In this document: positions 38,643-49,360 of the stretch, in pieces | How positions within the stretch are numbered: the stretch's first letter is position 1 | How the letters are laid out: every line of letters begins with the position of its first letter | NCBI RefSeq assembly: GCF_029222925.1 | Contig: NZ_JARHUI010000004.1 | Location: forward strand, 372,001-436,000 | DNA from: Algoriphagus sp. CAU 1675 | Lineage (GTDB): Bacteria; Bacteroidota; Bacteroidia; Cytophagales; Cyclobacteriaceae | Direction of reading: 5' to 3' | DNA length: 64,000 nucleotides | Made by a program: the position numbers and the translations under genes | The notes under the pieces: generated by a model | What the model was told of the DNA's origin: nothing | Seen by the model: only the letters and a program-made list of their open reading frames with translations | Databases searched by the model: none

Positions 38643-40283
<1,641 letters not shown>

Positions 40284-40300
40284 TTCACCTTGAACTTTAT

Positions 40301-40330
40301 AAAAAGGAGGCTTATGGCCTCCTTTTTATT
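40301..40330 (+). terminator. Rho-independent terminator of groES-groEL
   Basis: An 11-bp perfect stem (40301-40311 with 40317-40327, loop 5) with a T-rich tail. Confidence 0.9.
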
Positions 40331-40455
40331 TTACTAAGACCCATCAGTAAATACTAAACCTTAAGTATTAAAAAAGATATTCAATCTTTTTTCTCAGAAA
40401 CGGATAAATTGTATTTTGCTTTAAATACCTGCTTAAAATCACTTTTGAAACATCA

Positions 40456-40845
40456 ATGATCCATTTTGACGCCATTTTTCTTGTGGATGATGATCCCATA
40501 AATAACCTTATAAATAAACGTCTGTTAAGTAAACTCGATATTTCAGAACTGATTTTAGAATTTTTAGAGGGTGCCCTAGCTCTAGAAAAAATAGCTGAAG
40601 TCCCAAAAGAACAAAAAATAATGATCTTTCTGGACATCAATATGCCTGTATTAAACGGTTGGGAATTTTTGGACACCTATCTAAAACTTTTCCCAGACCG
40701 AAGTGATAAAATAGTCATTCTTTCAAGCTCCATCGATTTTCAGGACCGCCAAAGAGCAAGAGAATATGAGCTCGTGTCAGGTTTTTTAGAAAAGCCCCTT
40801 ACTCTGGATAAAATCCATTACCAGTTGAGTAAATACAATGATTAA
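40456..40845 (+). CDS. Single-domain CheY-like response regulator
   Basis: A 129-residue receiver domain with acidic DDD (11-13), phosphoacceptor D60 in FLDINMPVLNG, Ser at 90-91, and K113 in LEKPL. It has no output domain and no kinase beside it, so it is likely to act through protein contacts or a phosphorelay. Such orphans (RcpA/Rcp1-like) are common in Bacteroidota. Confidence 0.92.
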   Translation: MIHFDAIFLVDDDPINNLINKRLLSKLDISELILEFLEGALALEKIAEVPKEQKIMIFLDINMPVLNGWEFLDTYLKLFPDRSDKIVILSSSIDFQDRQRAREYELVSGFLEKPLTLDKIHYQLSKYND

Positions 40846-40857
40846 TTGTGCAAAAAA

Positions 40858-41991
40858 CTACTCTGAAGGTATAATCCGGGACAATCTTTCCCAGATATCA
40901 TGGATCATTAAAAAGGGAACAGGATTCGTGTCATCAGAAGTCCCCATTCTTAAGACAATCAAATTCTGAGAAGGAATAACCATCAGCAACTGCCCATTTT
41001 TACCCATCGCCTGAAACATATCCTCGGGAGCAGATGGAACAAGTGAACCCGGAAATATCATTTGGGAACTAGGCAACATGAAATTACTTTGTCCATTGAG
41101 CCAAGTCAAATATCCATAGGATCTATTAAAGATCTGGGAAGCCTTGCTCATCTTTGAAACATATTCTCTTGATAAGACTTGAATTCCATTCCAGTTTCCT
41201 TCCGCCAGAAGCAACAATCCAAACCTTGCAAAAGAACGGGCATCACTGTAAAAGACATTGTTTAGCCCGGTTTGTTGCCAAAAGCCTTTCATCCCGATCT
41301 TTTTCCCAATCTTTTCCTCAAAAAACTGTTGATATTCCATCCCGGAGGCGAGTTCTATTACCTTGTCAAGTATGGTATAGGTTCCATTGTGATAACTCCA
41401 TCGAGTCCCGGGGTTAGAAAGGTAGGTAAAAGCGTCCGGAGTACTTCGATCCAAGTTGTCGACTTGATCGCTGATTCCGGTCGTAAAAGTCAAATGATGA
41501 ATAAGCTTAATTTTCTGCTCCTGCTCCGCCGTCATTGAAGTCCACCCTTCACCCAAATAATTTTGAGTGGGGCTTTGCAGGTCCAAAATATTTTCTTTAG
41601 CTCCTACTCCAACCATAGCCGCAGTGAGGGTCTTTCCGGCAGATGCCCAATACCAATAGGAATCCTGATCCATTGGGGTAGAGTTGGTCAGCTTATTACC
41701 CCAATACTCCTCCACCACGATCTTTCCATCTTTGATAATCATAAAAGCCCGTGTCCCTTGGGTAGGAAGCCAGGCCAATAATTCCCCAAGTTCAGATTGG
41801 TTCCAAGTAAGTTGCGCCAAAGGCGTTTTCTCCCATTCTGAAGAACCATTGGGAGGAAAGTAAAGAGCATCAGTTAAAACGGAACTAGGTGTCTGTGCCT
41901 CGGCACAGGAAAAAGAGCAAAAAGCCCAACACACTGCTACAATTTTCCCGAAGGAAAAATCAAAGTTCAGAAGTATGCTGGGCTTCATCAT
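40858..41991 (-). CDS. Exported serine hydrolase, beta-lactamase/esterase family (class C-like)
   Basis: A 377-residue exported protein with a signal peptide. The S-x-x-K motif SAGK (near 118) and Y-x-N motif YHN (near 197) of the serine-beta-lactamase fold are present; a clear KTG box is not. Such proteins are usually esterases or D-amino-acid peptidases rather than resistance enzymes. Its ATG directly follows the S10 peptidase stop codon (41992), so the two are co-transcribed. Confidence 0.88.
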   Translation of the reverse strand: MMKPSILLNFDFSFGKIVAVCWAFCSFSCAEAQTPSSVLTDALYFPPNGSSEWEKTPLAQLTWNQSELGELLAWLPTQGTRAFMIIKDGKIVVEEYWGNKLTNSTPMDQDSYWYWASAGKTLTAAMVGVGAKENILDLQSPTQNYLGEGWTSMTAEQEQKIKLIHHLTFTTGISDQVDNLDRSTPDAFTYLSNPGTRWSYHNGTYTILDKVIELASGMEYQQFFEEKIGKKIGMKGFWQQTGLNNVFYSDARSFARFGLLLLAEGNWNGIQVLSREYVSKMSKASQIFNRSYGYLTWLNGQSNFMLPSSQMIFPGSLVPSAPEDMFQAMGKNGQLLMVIPSQNLIVLRMGTSDDTNPVPFLMIHDIWERLSRIIPSE

Positions 41992-43494
41992 TTATTTTCT
42001 TAGAGTGTCCTGGATGAATTTTTTCAAATCTTCCCTAAAAAGTTTGGCAGAGGGCAAATGGGTATACATCATATGGCCAGCCTCATAATAGGTCATGATT
42101 ATTCGGTCCGTAGCGGACTTTGGAAGATCTATGTGAGAAATGGAATGCTCAACACCATGGAATACAGTGGCCAAATCATAGTATCCGTTCATGATCAAAA
42201 TTTTCACATTAGGATCCTTACTCAATGCATCTTCCATATCCGGGATGGTAGTCACGGCTGCGTCTGCACCCCAGAAATTATTTCCCTTATGCTTCCAATC
42301 CCACTTAAATCCCTCCTTGGAATAAGCAGAGGTGGCATAAAGCAAATCCTTACTTACTCCGAGTGATCCATGAAAATAATCCAAGAATGCCATGGTATAA
42401 GCAGGTGAGATCGCATCACTTTGAGGGTCAGTAAATGCACTGACGGACATTGGATCAATATTCATCCCTTTATACCGGGAATCCAGCCTTCCTACCGTAT
42501 TTTCCTCCCCTCGGAGCAACTCCTGGAAATATTCTCCCGCCTTGATCTTTAAATCTGCTCGTAGCCAAATCTCGCCGCTGATTCCAGTATACTCCTGAAG
42601 TCTGGAAGCGATCCTACTCTTCTCCGAATCACTGATCCGGTTTCCTTTATACAAAGCCGGTGCATATTCATTCTCTGTAAATTCCCGAACCTTCTGAACA
42701 AAAGCAGGTAAATCATTTTCTTTGTTTTGCACCTTATCATGGTACCAACTGGTTGCCGCCATAGTAGGCAGATAAACCACATAGGAAATATCTTCATTGG
42801 GAGCGAAGAAAAGTGTTCTCAGGTCAAAAACAGCCGAAACCATGATCACTCCATTGAGCGCATACCCATTGTTCAGCAAATAACTCATCACGCCTGCATT
42901 TCGGAAAGTACCATAACTTTCTCCAAGGATGTATTTCGGCGAATTTAACCTGTCATGGGCTTTCAAAAACTGCATGATAAACAGGCTGACACTTCGGATA
43001 TCCTGGTCCACTCCCCAAAAATCCTTACCGGTAGCCTCCCCGATTGGGACGCTCAAACCAGTCCCCACAGGATCCATCATGACCACATCGGCCATATCCA
43101 AGATAGAAAACTCATTATTTACCAATTGGTAAGGTGCGGCTTGGTTGTAATTCGGATCATCCACCACAATACGCTTGGGCCCCATCACGCCCATATGCAA
43201 CCAATACGAGGAAGATCCGGGTCCACCGTTGTAGGCAAAAACTATAGGTCGGTCTTTTCCTCCATTTTCTTTGAAGTAAGCCGTAAAACCAAATAAAGCA
43301 ATGGGCTTGTTGTTTTCATCCCGAAGTTCCATGGTTCCCGCCTTGGCGTTCAAATTAATAACCTTCCCGTCAATGGTCACAGATTGCTTTGACTCAAAAA
43401 CCTGAGCTTTGGGAAGTGATTCAACTGGCTTTTCCTGAGCGTGGGAAAGTCCTGTGAAAAACAGGAGTGCAATAATCAGAACTTTTAATTTCAT
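41992..43494 (-). CDS. S10 serine carboxypeptidase-like protein
   Basis: A 500-residue exported peptidase: signal peptide ending SHAQ (about 19), oxyanion region YNGGPGSSS, nucleophile serine in LGESYGTFR, and the Asp and His near ILIMNGYYD and YEAGHMMYTH. S10 enzymes release C-terminal residues. It lies within a minus-strand run after the amidohydrolase (45-base gap) and directly before the serine hydrolase. Confidence 0.92.
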   Translation of the reverse strand: MKLKVLIIALLFFTGLSHAQEKPVESLPKAQVFESKQSVTIDGKVINLNAKAGTMELRDENNKPIALFGFTAYFKENGGKDRPIVFAYNGGPGSSSYWLHMGVMGPKRIVVDDPNYNQAAPYQLVNNEFSILDMADVVMMDPVGTGLSVPIGEATGKDFWGVDQDIRSVSLFIMQFLKAHDRLNSPKYILGESYGTFRNAGVMSYLLNNGYALNGVIMVSAVFDLRTLFFAPNEDISYVVYLPTMAATSWYHDKVQNKENDLPAFVQKVREFTENEYAPALYKGNRISDSEKSRIASRLQEYTGISGEIWLRADLKIKAGEYFQELLRGEENTVGRLDSRYKGMNIDPMSVSAFTDPQSDAISPAYTMAFLDYFHGSLGVSKDLLYATSAYSKEGFKWDWKHKGNNFWGADAAVTTIPDMEDALSKDPNVKILIMNGYYDLATVFHGVEHSISHIDLPKSATDRIIMTYYEAGHMMYTHLPSAKLFREDLKKFIQDTLRK

Positions 43495-43539
43495 GATGAT
43501 TGGGTTTTGGTTGTCTTAAGGAATTTACTTCGGGCTCTT

Positions 43540-44817
43540 TTATTGTTTAAAGATCTTTCCGTCCTTCATTACGAAAATCACATCTTTCATCACTTTAATA
43601 TCCTTCTCGGGATTTCCACTGACTGCGATAATATCAGCAAGTTTTCCTGATTCGATTGTTCCAAGTTTCTCCTCCACACCCAAAAGCTGCGCTGCATTTA
43701 AGGTAGCCGCCTGAATGGCTTCCAGATTAGGCATACCCACTTCTGTCAGATACAAAAACTCCCGGTAATTTTCCCCATGAGGAAAAACCCCTGCATCAGT
43801 CCCGAAAGCGATTTTCACTCCGCTTTCGTAAGCTTTTCTGAAAGTCTCCTGAATTTGAGCTCCAATTTGCATTGCTTTGTCACGGACAACAGGAGGGTAA
43901 TATCCCGGGATTTTGGCATATTCAGCGGCGGACATTCCAGCCGTCACAGTGGGCACATACCAGGTTCCTGCTTTTTTCATCATTTCCATGGTTTCTTGGG
44001 ACATCATCGTACCGTGTTCAATGGAATGAATTCCAGCTTTTACAGCTCTCTTCATTCCCTCATCACCATGGGCATGTGCTGCTACATGGATTCCAAAATC
44101 CTTGGCAGTTTCTACAACTGCGTCCAATTCATCCTGCTGAAATTGAGGAGCAGAACCATCTCTAGCAACAGAAAGCACACCCCCGGTGGCAGTTACTTTA
44201 ATGACATCCGAACCGAATTTAACCGCCTGTCTAACTGCTTTTCTCGCATCATATGGACCATTGATGACTCCCTGGTCAGGCCCGGGATCCCCCATCAAAT
44301 CTCTCCTTACTCCATTAGTTGGGTCTGCATGTCCTCCTGTAGGGGCAATGGACTTGCCTGCAGTATAAATTCTCGGCCCTGCGACCAAACCATTGTTTAT
44401 GGCATTTCTCAAAGCAATATTGACTCCCGAACCACCCAAATCCCGAACTGTGGTAAACCCTGCCATAAGAGTAACCTTGGCATAAGGAAGAGACTTGAAA
44501 GCAACATCTGCTTCATTATCCCGGAAGCCATCCATGTATCGGGTAGGACTGGTTTGACTTTCAATATGGACATGCATATCCATTAAGCCCGGCATTACCG
44601 TTGCATCTTTCAGGTCAATGACAGAATCACCCTGTCCGCCTTTTTGGTAGCCAGAACTTACAGAAAGGATCTTATCTCCTTCTACAACTATGGTCTGTTC
44701 AGTTAAAATCTTTTTGGATTTTACATCAATCATGCGACCGGCATGGATATACGTCTTCTGTGCAAATGCTCCTAGAGAAAGCAATAGAGCAAGTCCAGAA
44801 AGTACAGCTTTTTTCAT
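43540..44817 (-). CDS. Exported metal-dependent amidohydrolase (prolidase-like)
   Basis: A 425-residue protein. The start at 44817 (MKKAVLSGLALLLSLGAFAQ) gives a signal peptide and is preferred to an ATG 66 bases upstream. The TIM-barrel metal site shows MHVHIES, the HVAAHAHGDEG and SIEHG segments, and FGTDAG, as in imidazolonepropionase/Xaa-Pro dipeptidase-type amidohydrolases. Probably cleaves periplasmic dipeptides or cyclic amides. First large gene of the amidohydrolase-S10-serine-hydrolase set. Confidence 0.92.
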   Translation of the reverse strand: MKKAVLSGLALLLSLGAFAQKTYIHAGRMIDVKSKKILTEQTIVVEGDKILSVSSGYQKGGQGDSVIDLKDATVMPGLMDMHVHIESQTSPTRYMDGFRDNEADVAFKSLPYAKVTLMAGFTTVRDLGGSGVNIALRNAINNGLVAGPRIYTAGKSIAPTGGHADPTNGVRRDLMGDPGPDQGVINGPYDARKAVRQAVKFGSDVIKVTATGGVLSVARDGSAPQFQQDELDAVVETAKDFGIHVAAHAHGDEGMKRAVKAGIHSIEHGTMMSQETMEMMKKAGTWYVPTVTAGMSAAEYAKIPGYYPPVVRDKAMQIGAQIQETFRKAYESGVKIAFGTDAGVFPHGENYREFLYLTEVGMPNLEAIQAATLNAAQLLGVEEKLGTIESGKLADIIAVSGNPEKDIKVMKDVIFVMKDGKIFKQ

Positions 44818-44866
44818 TATTTTGAATTGATTGGTTGGTACGGAAAGGTAGGTAAATAGCATGAAA

Positions 44867-45274
44867 TCAACCCAACCGTTCATCAGGCTTTAATTGAAAA
44901 CAATGATCGTGCAGATGAAAGCCCAAACGCTGATAAAATGGTAAAGCTCCTTCTGCGGCAAAGAGAAATAATCTCGCCCTTGGACCAGTATTTCTCGCCT
45001 CCTGTAAAAGTCTCCGGCCTATTCCCTTTTTTTGATACTCTGGTGAAACGGCAAGGTCTGCGATAAAGCATCTATAACAAAAATCCGAAAGGGCTCTCAA
45101 GACCCCAATTAACTTCCCGTTTTCCCGCGCTGTCAGAATCAGGTTGGCTCCATTCAACATCTCTTGTAAATGGTCGGGATCATGCATAGGTCTCCGCTTT
45201 CCCAAGCCTGAACTGTTTAAAATTTCTATAAACTCCTTTATGGGAAGATTTTCCTCTCTTTGAAATGTGATCAT
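44867..45274 (-). CDS. GNAT family N-acetyltransferase
   Basis: A 135-residue acetyltransferase with the acetyl-CoA loop: ADLAVSPEYQKKGIGRRLL (Q/RxxGxG as QKKGIG), then FYQRLGFH. Substrate unknown. It starts 49 bases upstream of the amidohydrolase and may share its transcript. Confidence 0.9.
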   Translation of the reverse strand: MITFQREENLPIKEFIEILNSSGLGKRRPMHDPDHLQEMLNGANLILTARENGKLIGVLRALSDFCYRCFIADLAVSPEYQKKGIGRRLLQEARNTGPRARLFLFAAEGALPFYQRLGFHLHDHCFQLKPDERLG

Positions 45275-45407
45275 AAACTCAAAACTCAGGTAGAAAAACG
45301 TATTAATTCAATTGGGAAATAATACCTGAAAATATACTAAATCAAAGAATGGAATTTTGATCAAAACAAACCCAAAAAACAACATAGAGATTTTCTAAAT
45401 CAAGGTC

Positions 45408-45782
45408 TTATTGTTCCTTATTTCTAACCACCAGATACCAATCCCCTTCCAAAGGCAAATAGCCATAATCATAACAATAATAATAGACTGCTCCTTTCTT
45501 GGTTTCATACGTGTGGGTCTGGTACTTAAACTTAAATCCCTCTTGAAGCAATTTGTCCTTGGTGGTTTTCCCCAAATCCTCCCCTGCAGGAATCAGCGAT
45601 TCCAGAATGTTTCGGTTTCTTTTCAAGCTGTAATTGATCCTCCTTACCAGATTATTGTTATCAGCATATTGGTGGTAATTGTAGGAGTTGCGGCATTGGT
45701 CATCACAAAATTTCTTATCCATTCTACCTTGGATAGGCTTTCCGCAATTCAAACAGTGTTTCTTTTCAGCAGGCATGGTCAA
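45408..45782 (-). CDS. Zinc-ribbon protein of unknown function
   Basis: A 124-residue protein. The N-terminus has CLNCGKPIQGRMDKKFCDDQC, two CxxC/CxxxC knuckles expected to bind zinc, followed by a helical middle and a beta-rich end with YYYCYDYGYLP. Conserved in Bacteroidota as an uncharacterised gene. ATG at 45782 or 45776; both give the same domain. Confidence 0.8.
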   Translation of the reverse strand: MTMPAEKKHCLNCGKPIQGRMDKKFCDDQCRNSYNYHQYADNNNLVRRINYSLKRNRNILESLIPAGEDLGKTTKDKLLQEGFKFKYQTHTYETKKGAVYYYCYDYGYLPLEGDWYLVVRNKEQ

Positions 45783-45820
45783 AAAGTTTTTAGGTAATTT
45801 AGATAATTGGGTTAAAAAAT

Positions 45821-45843
45821 AAAAGCGGGAAAAACCCGCTTTT
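45821..45843. terminator. Terminator hairpin downstream of the methyltransferase gene
   Basis: A 9-bp perfect stem (45821-45829 with 45835-45843, loop 5) with A/T ends usable on the minus strand. Confidence 0.8.
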
Positions 45844-45862
45844 TACATTCATTTCCAATCAG

Positions 45863-46474
45863 TTAAGATTTTTTTCCCACAAAGCGGATTACAGAAGATT
45901 CTCCAACGTGAAACTCCCCTTCCTCCAAAGCTACAATCTTCTCCTCCTTGACTATGACTTCCAAACCTCCAAAATCCTGCATCAGTTCCTCTTCGGAATA
46001 CAACATCGCCAAATCCTTTGGGCCACCTGCTTTAGGGTTTTTGGAATTGTATTGAAGATGATCTTTGGAAAAAGCCTCCAAAACCAACAATCCTCCCGGT
46101 TTCAATAAAGCGAGCAATTGGGAATGCATAAAAGAGCGAATGGAAGGAGGAAAATGTGCAAAAATCAATACCACTACATCAAAACTTTCGTCCTCATAGG
46201 ATAGCTCAGGTAAGGTCCCAACCCGATAATCGATATTCACTCCTTTGCTTTCTGCCAGTTTTTCTGCTTTCGCTTTACCTTCCTCACTTAGGTCAAAGGC
46301 CGCAACATCCCAACCTAAAGTAGCTGCAAACACTGCATTTCTCCCTTCCCCTTCTGCTGGAAAAAGCACTTTCCCGGGCTCTAGATTACGGATAATTTCC
46401 CTGTAAAACTCATTGGGTTCAGTCCCATAGGCATAGGCCTCGGCACTGTATCGTTCGTTCCAAAATTCTTTCAT
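45863..46474 (-). CDS. Class I SAM-dependent methyltransferase (TehB-like)
   Basis: A 203-residue enzyme with the SAM-binding motif I VLFPAEGEGRNAVFAA (E-G-E-G-R-N type), motif II acidic DVAAFDLS, and post-motif LKPGGLLVLEAF. Substrate unknown; TehB-like members act on tellurite or small metabolites. It starts 57 bases after the dehydrogenase stop. Confidence 0.9.
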   Translation of the reverse strand: MKEFWNERYSAEAYAYGTEPNEFYREIIRNLEPGKVLFPAEGEGRNAVFAATLGWDVAAFDLSEEGKAKAEKLAESKGVNIDYRVGTLPELSYEDESFDVVVLIFAHFPPSIRSFMHSQLLALLKPGGLLVLEAFSKDHLQYNSKNPKAGGPKDLAMLYSEEELMQDFGGLEVIVKEEKIVALEEGEFHVGESSVIRFVGKKS

Positions 46475-46531
46475 GTCAATCAGATATTTTCATCAAAATC
46501 AAAATAGGGAACCCAAAGTTCCCTACTCCTT

Positions 46532-49183
46532 TCACCGCTCAAAGCTAATTGTTTCCAAATTGAAGGTGTTCCAAATCGAAACCCCAGAATCTGTACGCAG
46601 CACGAAATAAACATCTTTAAACCCGGAAATTGGGTTCACTTTTATCTGAACAGGGAAAAACGCAATCCCTTCCTTCTTTTCGAGGATCTCTGTGCTTCCC
46701 CAAAGTTCTCCGTCTGGAGAGCCCAGCCGAACTTCAAGTTTTCCCTTTACATTTCCAGGATTGAGCAAAAGCCTCACTTTGTTGATTCCAGAAAGATCCG
46801 TCTGATCAAAGCTTATCCAAGAGTTTTTCTCGGTAAAACGAATAAAATTCTTTCCATCCGCATTGGCCTTGGCAGTATTCTCAAATCTGGATGCAGAGAC
46901 TGCCATCAAGTGGTGATTGCGCAAAAAAAGCTGATAACTTGATTTAAGCGGCCCAATACCATTGGCACCCTGATCCTCATAGGATGCCTGAATTAAATAA
47001 TAACCATCTGGATTTTCAGAGGATTTGATTTCATACATGCCTTTCAGTGGCAATCTGTCCTGACCAAAATCCGGATCCTCCAAACCAAGAATAAAACTCA
47101 CCATTTCCTCCACTTGCTCCTTTTCCAAATGGGTATGCCCCGGCATCAATCGCTCTCCCCAAACTCCGGAACCTCCATTGATCACCTTATTGACTAAATA
47201 GGCTTTGGCCTCTACCTGTCCTTTGTATTTTTTAGAAACATTTCGATAGGTTGGTCCAACGGATTCATTTTCTATAGCATGACAGGCCTTACAGCCCGCT
47301 TGGTTAATATAATTCTCTCCAAGTACTACCTGTTCTTCCTGATGCCCTGTTCCGATAAGATCATAGCCTCCCTCCACAAAATCAATGGAAAACTGAATGG
47401 CACTTTGGTTGATCTCAGAATCCTCCGCATCCTCTACATGAACTTGGTATGCAATGGGTTCAGTATCAAAATAAAAACTCTTGTTCCCACCCCAGTCAAC
47501 ACTTACTTCCGGCCGGGAATTTCCAACCCTGATTTCTAGAGTGGTCTCAACTTGCTCTCCTTCCTGGTCTTTTACCATCAATTTGGCAGAATAGGTGCCC
47601 GGATTCGGGTAAGTGTAGGTAGGGTTGGGTTCCGTAGACTTACCCCTTCCATCCCCAAAATCCCACTCAAAAGTTAATTGGTCCTGAGGGTCAAAATCGA
47701 GGGTTCCTTCGGAAGAGAATACCACCTCCAATGGCGCTGCCCCGGTGGTTTCGGATGCAGAGATTTTAGCTATAGGTTTTCTGTTACCAGCTGCAAATTC
47801 AATTCTGTAAAGGCCCGAATCGTCATTCTGAGCTCTCCAATAAGTCCCGTATTCGAGAACATAAAGCGCTCCGTCTTTTCCAAACTGCATATCCACTGGC
47901 TTATCAAAAACAGTAGAAGGCATAAAACGCTCCATAGTATCATACTCGAAATTTTCAGTCAGGGAAACCGTAAAAATCCAATTTCTCATCCAGTCATAAA
48001 TGAACAATTTGCCATTATAGTATCCCGGAAACCGTACATCGGAAGCCTCGAAATCTTCCCGGTAGTAAACCGGGCCTCCCATGGCATTCCTTCCACCTGT
48101 TTCCAGCATGGGAAATTCCACTGATTCATCATAGGGATACCAAATCAGAGCAGACTGTGCCGGAGGAAGATTCTCTATCCCAGTATTGTTGGGAGAGGTA
48201 TTTATGGGCGCTGCCGGATCAAACTCAAACAAACTCTCCTGCTTTTCAAAATCATATTTCCAGTAGGGTTTATTATTTCCCACAAAATAAGGCCAGCCAA
48301 AAAAACCTGCTTCTCTGGCCAAATTAATTTCATCATGCCCTTTTGGACCTCTTTTCAAACTATCCCTGGAAGCATCAGGTCCTACTTCTCCCCAGAAAAG
48401 ATTCCCGTTATGTTGATCAATGGAAATCCGAAAGGGGTTTCGGTTTCCCATGACATAGATTTCAGGACGGGTATTTGGAGTTCCCGGAGGAAAAAGATTC
48501 CCTTCAGGAATAGTGTAGGTCCCATCTGGTTGGGGAGTAATTCGTATGATGGTGCCCCTGAGATCGTTGGAATTCCCAGAGGTTTTCTGAGCGTCCACAT
48601 TTGCGGGGCGATCCTGACGCTCATCGATTGGATTGTAATTATCTGATTCAAAAGGAGTAGTATCGTCTCCCATGGAGAGGAATAAATTCCCATTCGAATC
48701 AAATTCTATGGAACCACCTGAATGGCAGCAACCCCGGAAAACAGGAACTTCTAAAAGAATTTTTTCTGAAGCCAGGTCTAACAGGTTTTCCTTGAATTCA
48801 AAACGTGAAAGGCGGTTGACATCGGGTTGATAATCTAAGGGTGCATAGTATAAATAAATCCAGTGATTCTGTTCGAAATTTGGATCTTTTGCCAAACCCA
48901 GCAACCCGTCTTCGTGCTCCAGATACACATTCAATTCTCCAACTACCAAGGTCTGACCGGAAGAAGCATCATACAATTTCAGTTTGCCGGCCCGTTCGAT
49001 AAACAACACATCTCCGTTGTCCAGGACTTCGAGCTCCATAGGCTCATTTAGCTTCTCCACCAAAGTTACTTTGGTAAACCGGCTTTCATCGGGCTTGATG
49101 TCAGCAAAGGGATCGAGATCTTTTTGTGAACAACTCCACACACTCATCCCCAGAACAGCAAAAGCAAGCGCTGCAATTCGCAT
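46532..49183 (-). CDS. Lipoprotein: PQQ-type sugar dehydrogenase propeller, PKD, cytochrome c and C-terminal carbohydrate-binding domain
   Basis: An 883-residue lipoprotein (signal with SVWSC). Domains in order: GSDH/PQQ-type six-bladed propeller (about 38-460; GLLGLAKDPNF, CCHSGG, NRNPFRIS), a PKD domain (about 470-555; SSEGTLDFDPQDQLTFEWDFGDG), a c-type cytochrome (about 630-695; haem motif CKACH), and a C-terminal CBM6-like domain (about 740-880). It resembles extracellular sugar oxidases that pass electrons to cytochrome. Whether it binds PQQ is not established. It likely acts on a carbohydrate at the cell surface. Confidence 0.88.
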   Translation of the reverse strand: MRIAALAFAVLGMSVWSCSQKDLDPFADIKPDESRFTKVTLVEKLNEPMELEVLDNGDVLFIERAGKLKLYDASSGQTLVVGELNVYLEHEDGLLGLAKDPNFEQNHWIYLYYAPLDYQPDVNRLSRFEFKENLLDLASEKILLEVPVFRGCCHSGGSIEFDSNGNLFLSMGDDTTPFESDNYNPIDERQDRPANVDAQKTSGNSNDLRGTIIRITPQPDGTYTIPEGNLFPPGTPNTRPEIYVMGNRNPFRISIDQHNGNLFWGEVGPDASRDSLKRGPKGHDEINLAREAGFFGWPYFVGNNKPYWKYDFEKQESLFEFDPAAPINTSPNNTGIENLPPAQSALIWYPYDESVEFPMLETGGRNAMGGPVYYREDFEASDVRFPGYYNGKLFIYDWMRNWIFTVSLTENFEYDTMERFMPSTVFDKPVDMQFGKDGALYVLEYGTYWRAQNDDSGLYRIEFAAGNRKPIAKISASETTGAAPLEVVFSSEGTLDFDPQDQLTFEWDFGDGRGKSTEPNPTYTYPNPGTYSAKLMVKDQEGEQVETTLEIRVGNSRPEVSVDWGGNKSFYFDTEPIAYQVHVEDAEDSEINQSAIQFSIDFVEGGYDLIGTGHQEEQVVLGENYINQAGCKACHAIENESVGPTYRNVSKKYKGQVEAKAYLVNKVINGGSGVWGERLMPGHTHLEKEQVEEMVSFILGLEDPDFGQDRLPLKGMYEIKSSENPDGYYLIQASYEDQGANGIGPLKSSYQLFLRNHHLMAVSASRFENTAKANADGKNFIRFTEKNSWISFDQTDLSGINKVRLLLNPGNVKGKLEVRLGSPDGELWGSTEILEKKEGIAFFPVQIKVNPISGFKDVYFVLRTDSGVSIWNTFNLETISFER

Positions 49184-49289
49184 AGGTTATTAGGTTTTTG
49201 AATTATTATTTACTGAAATTGAAGGGATACAAAATACAGGTCTTGGAAATCAAAACATAAAATTCAGGTTAAAAATGGGGTTCTATTAC

Positions 49290-49324
49290 AAAAAAAGTCC
49301 CGCTGAAAAAGATCCAGCGGGACT
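49290..49324 (-). terminator. Rho-independent terminator of the PorP/SprF gene
   Basis: A 10-bp perfect stem (49296-49305 with 49315-49324) followed on the minus strand by a seven-T run (49290-49296). Confidence 0.9.
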
Positions 49325-49360
49325 AGTTGTTGGTTTAAAATCTGGGAACCATTTAGAATC

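Noticed and set aside
40858..41991. Antibiotic-resistance beta-lactamase
   Set aside because: S-x-x-K and Y-x-N occur, but a clear KTG motif is missing and the gene is coupled to an S10 peptidase, which fits an esterase or peptidase better.
43777..44586. 269-residue ORF opposite the amidohydrolase gene
   Set aside because: It is the antisense shadow of a well-supported coding region; its composition (Cys, His, Ser rich) and lack of motifs are typical of spurious frames.
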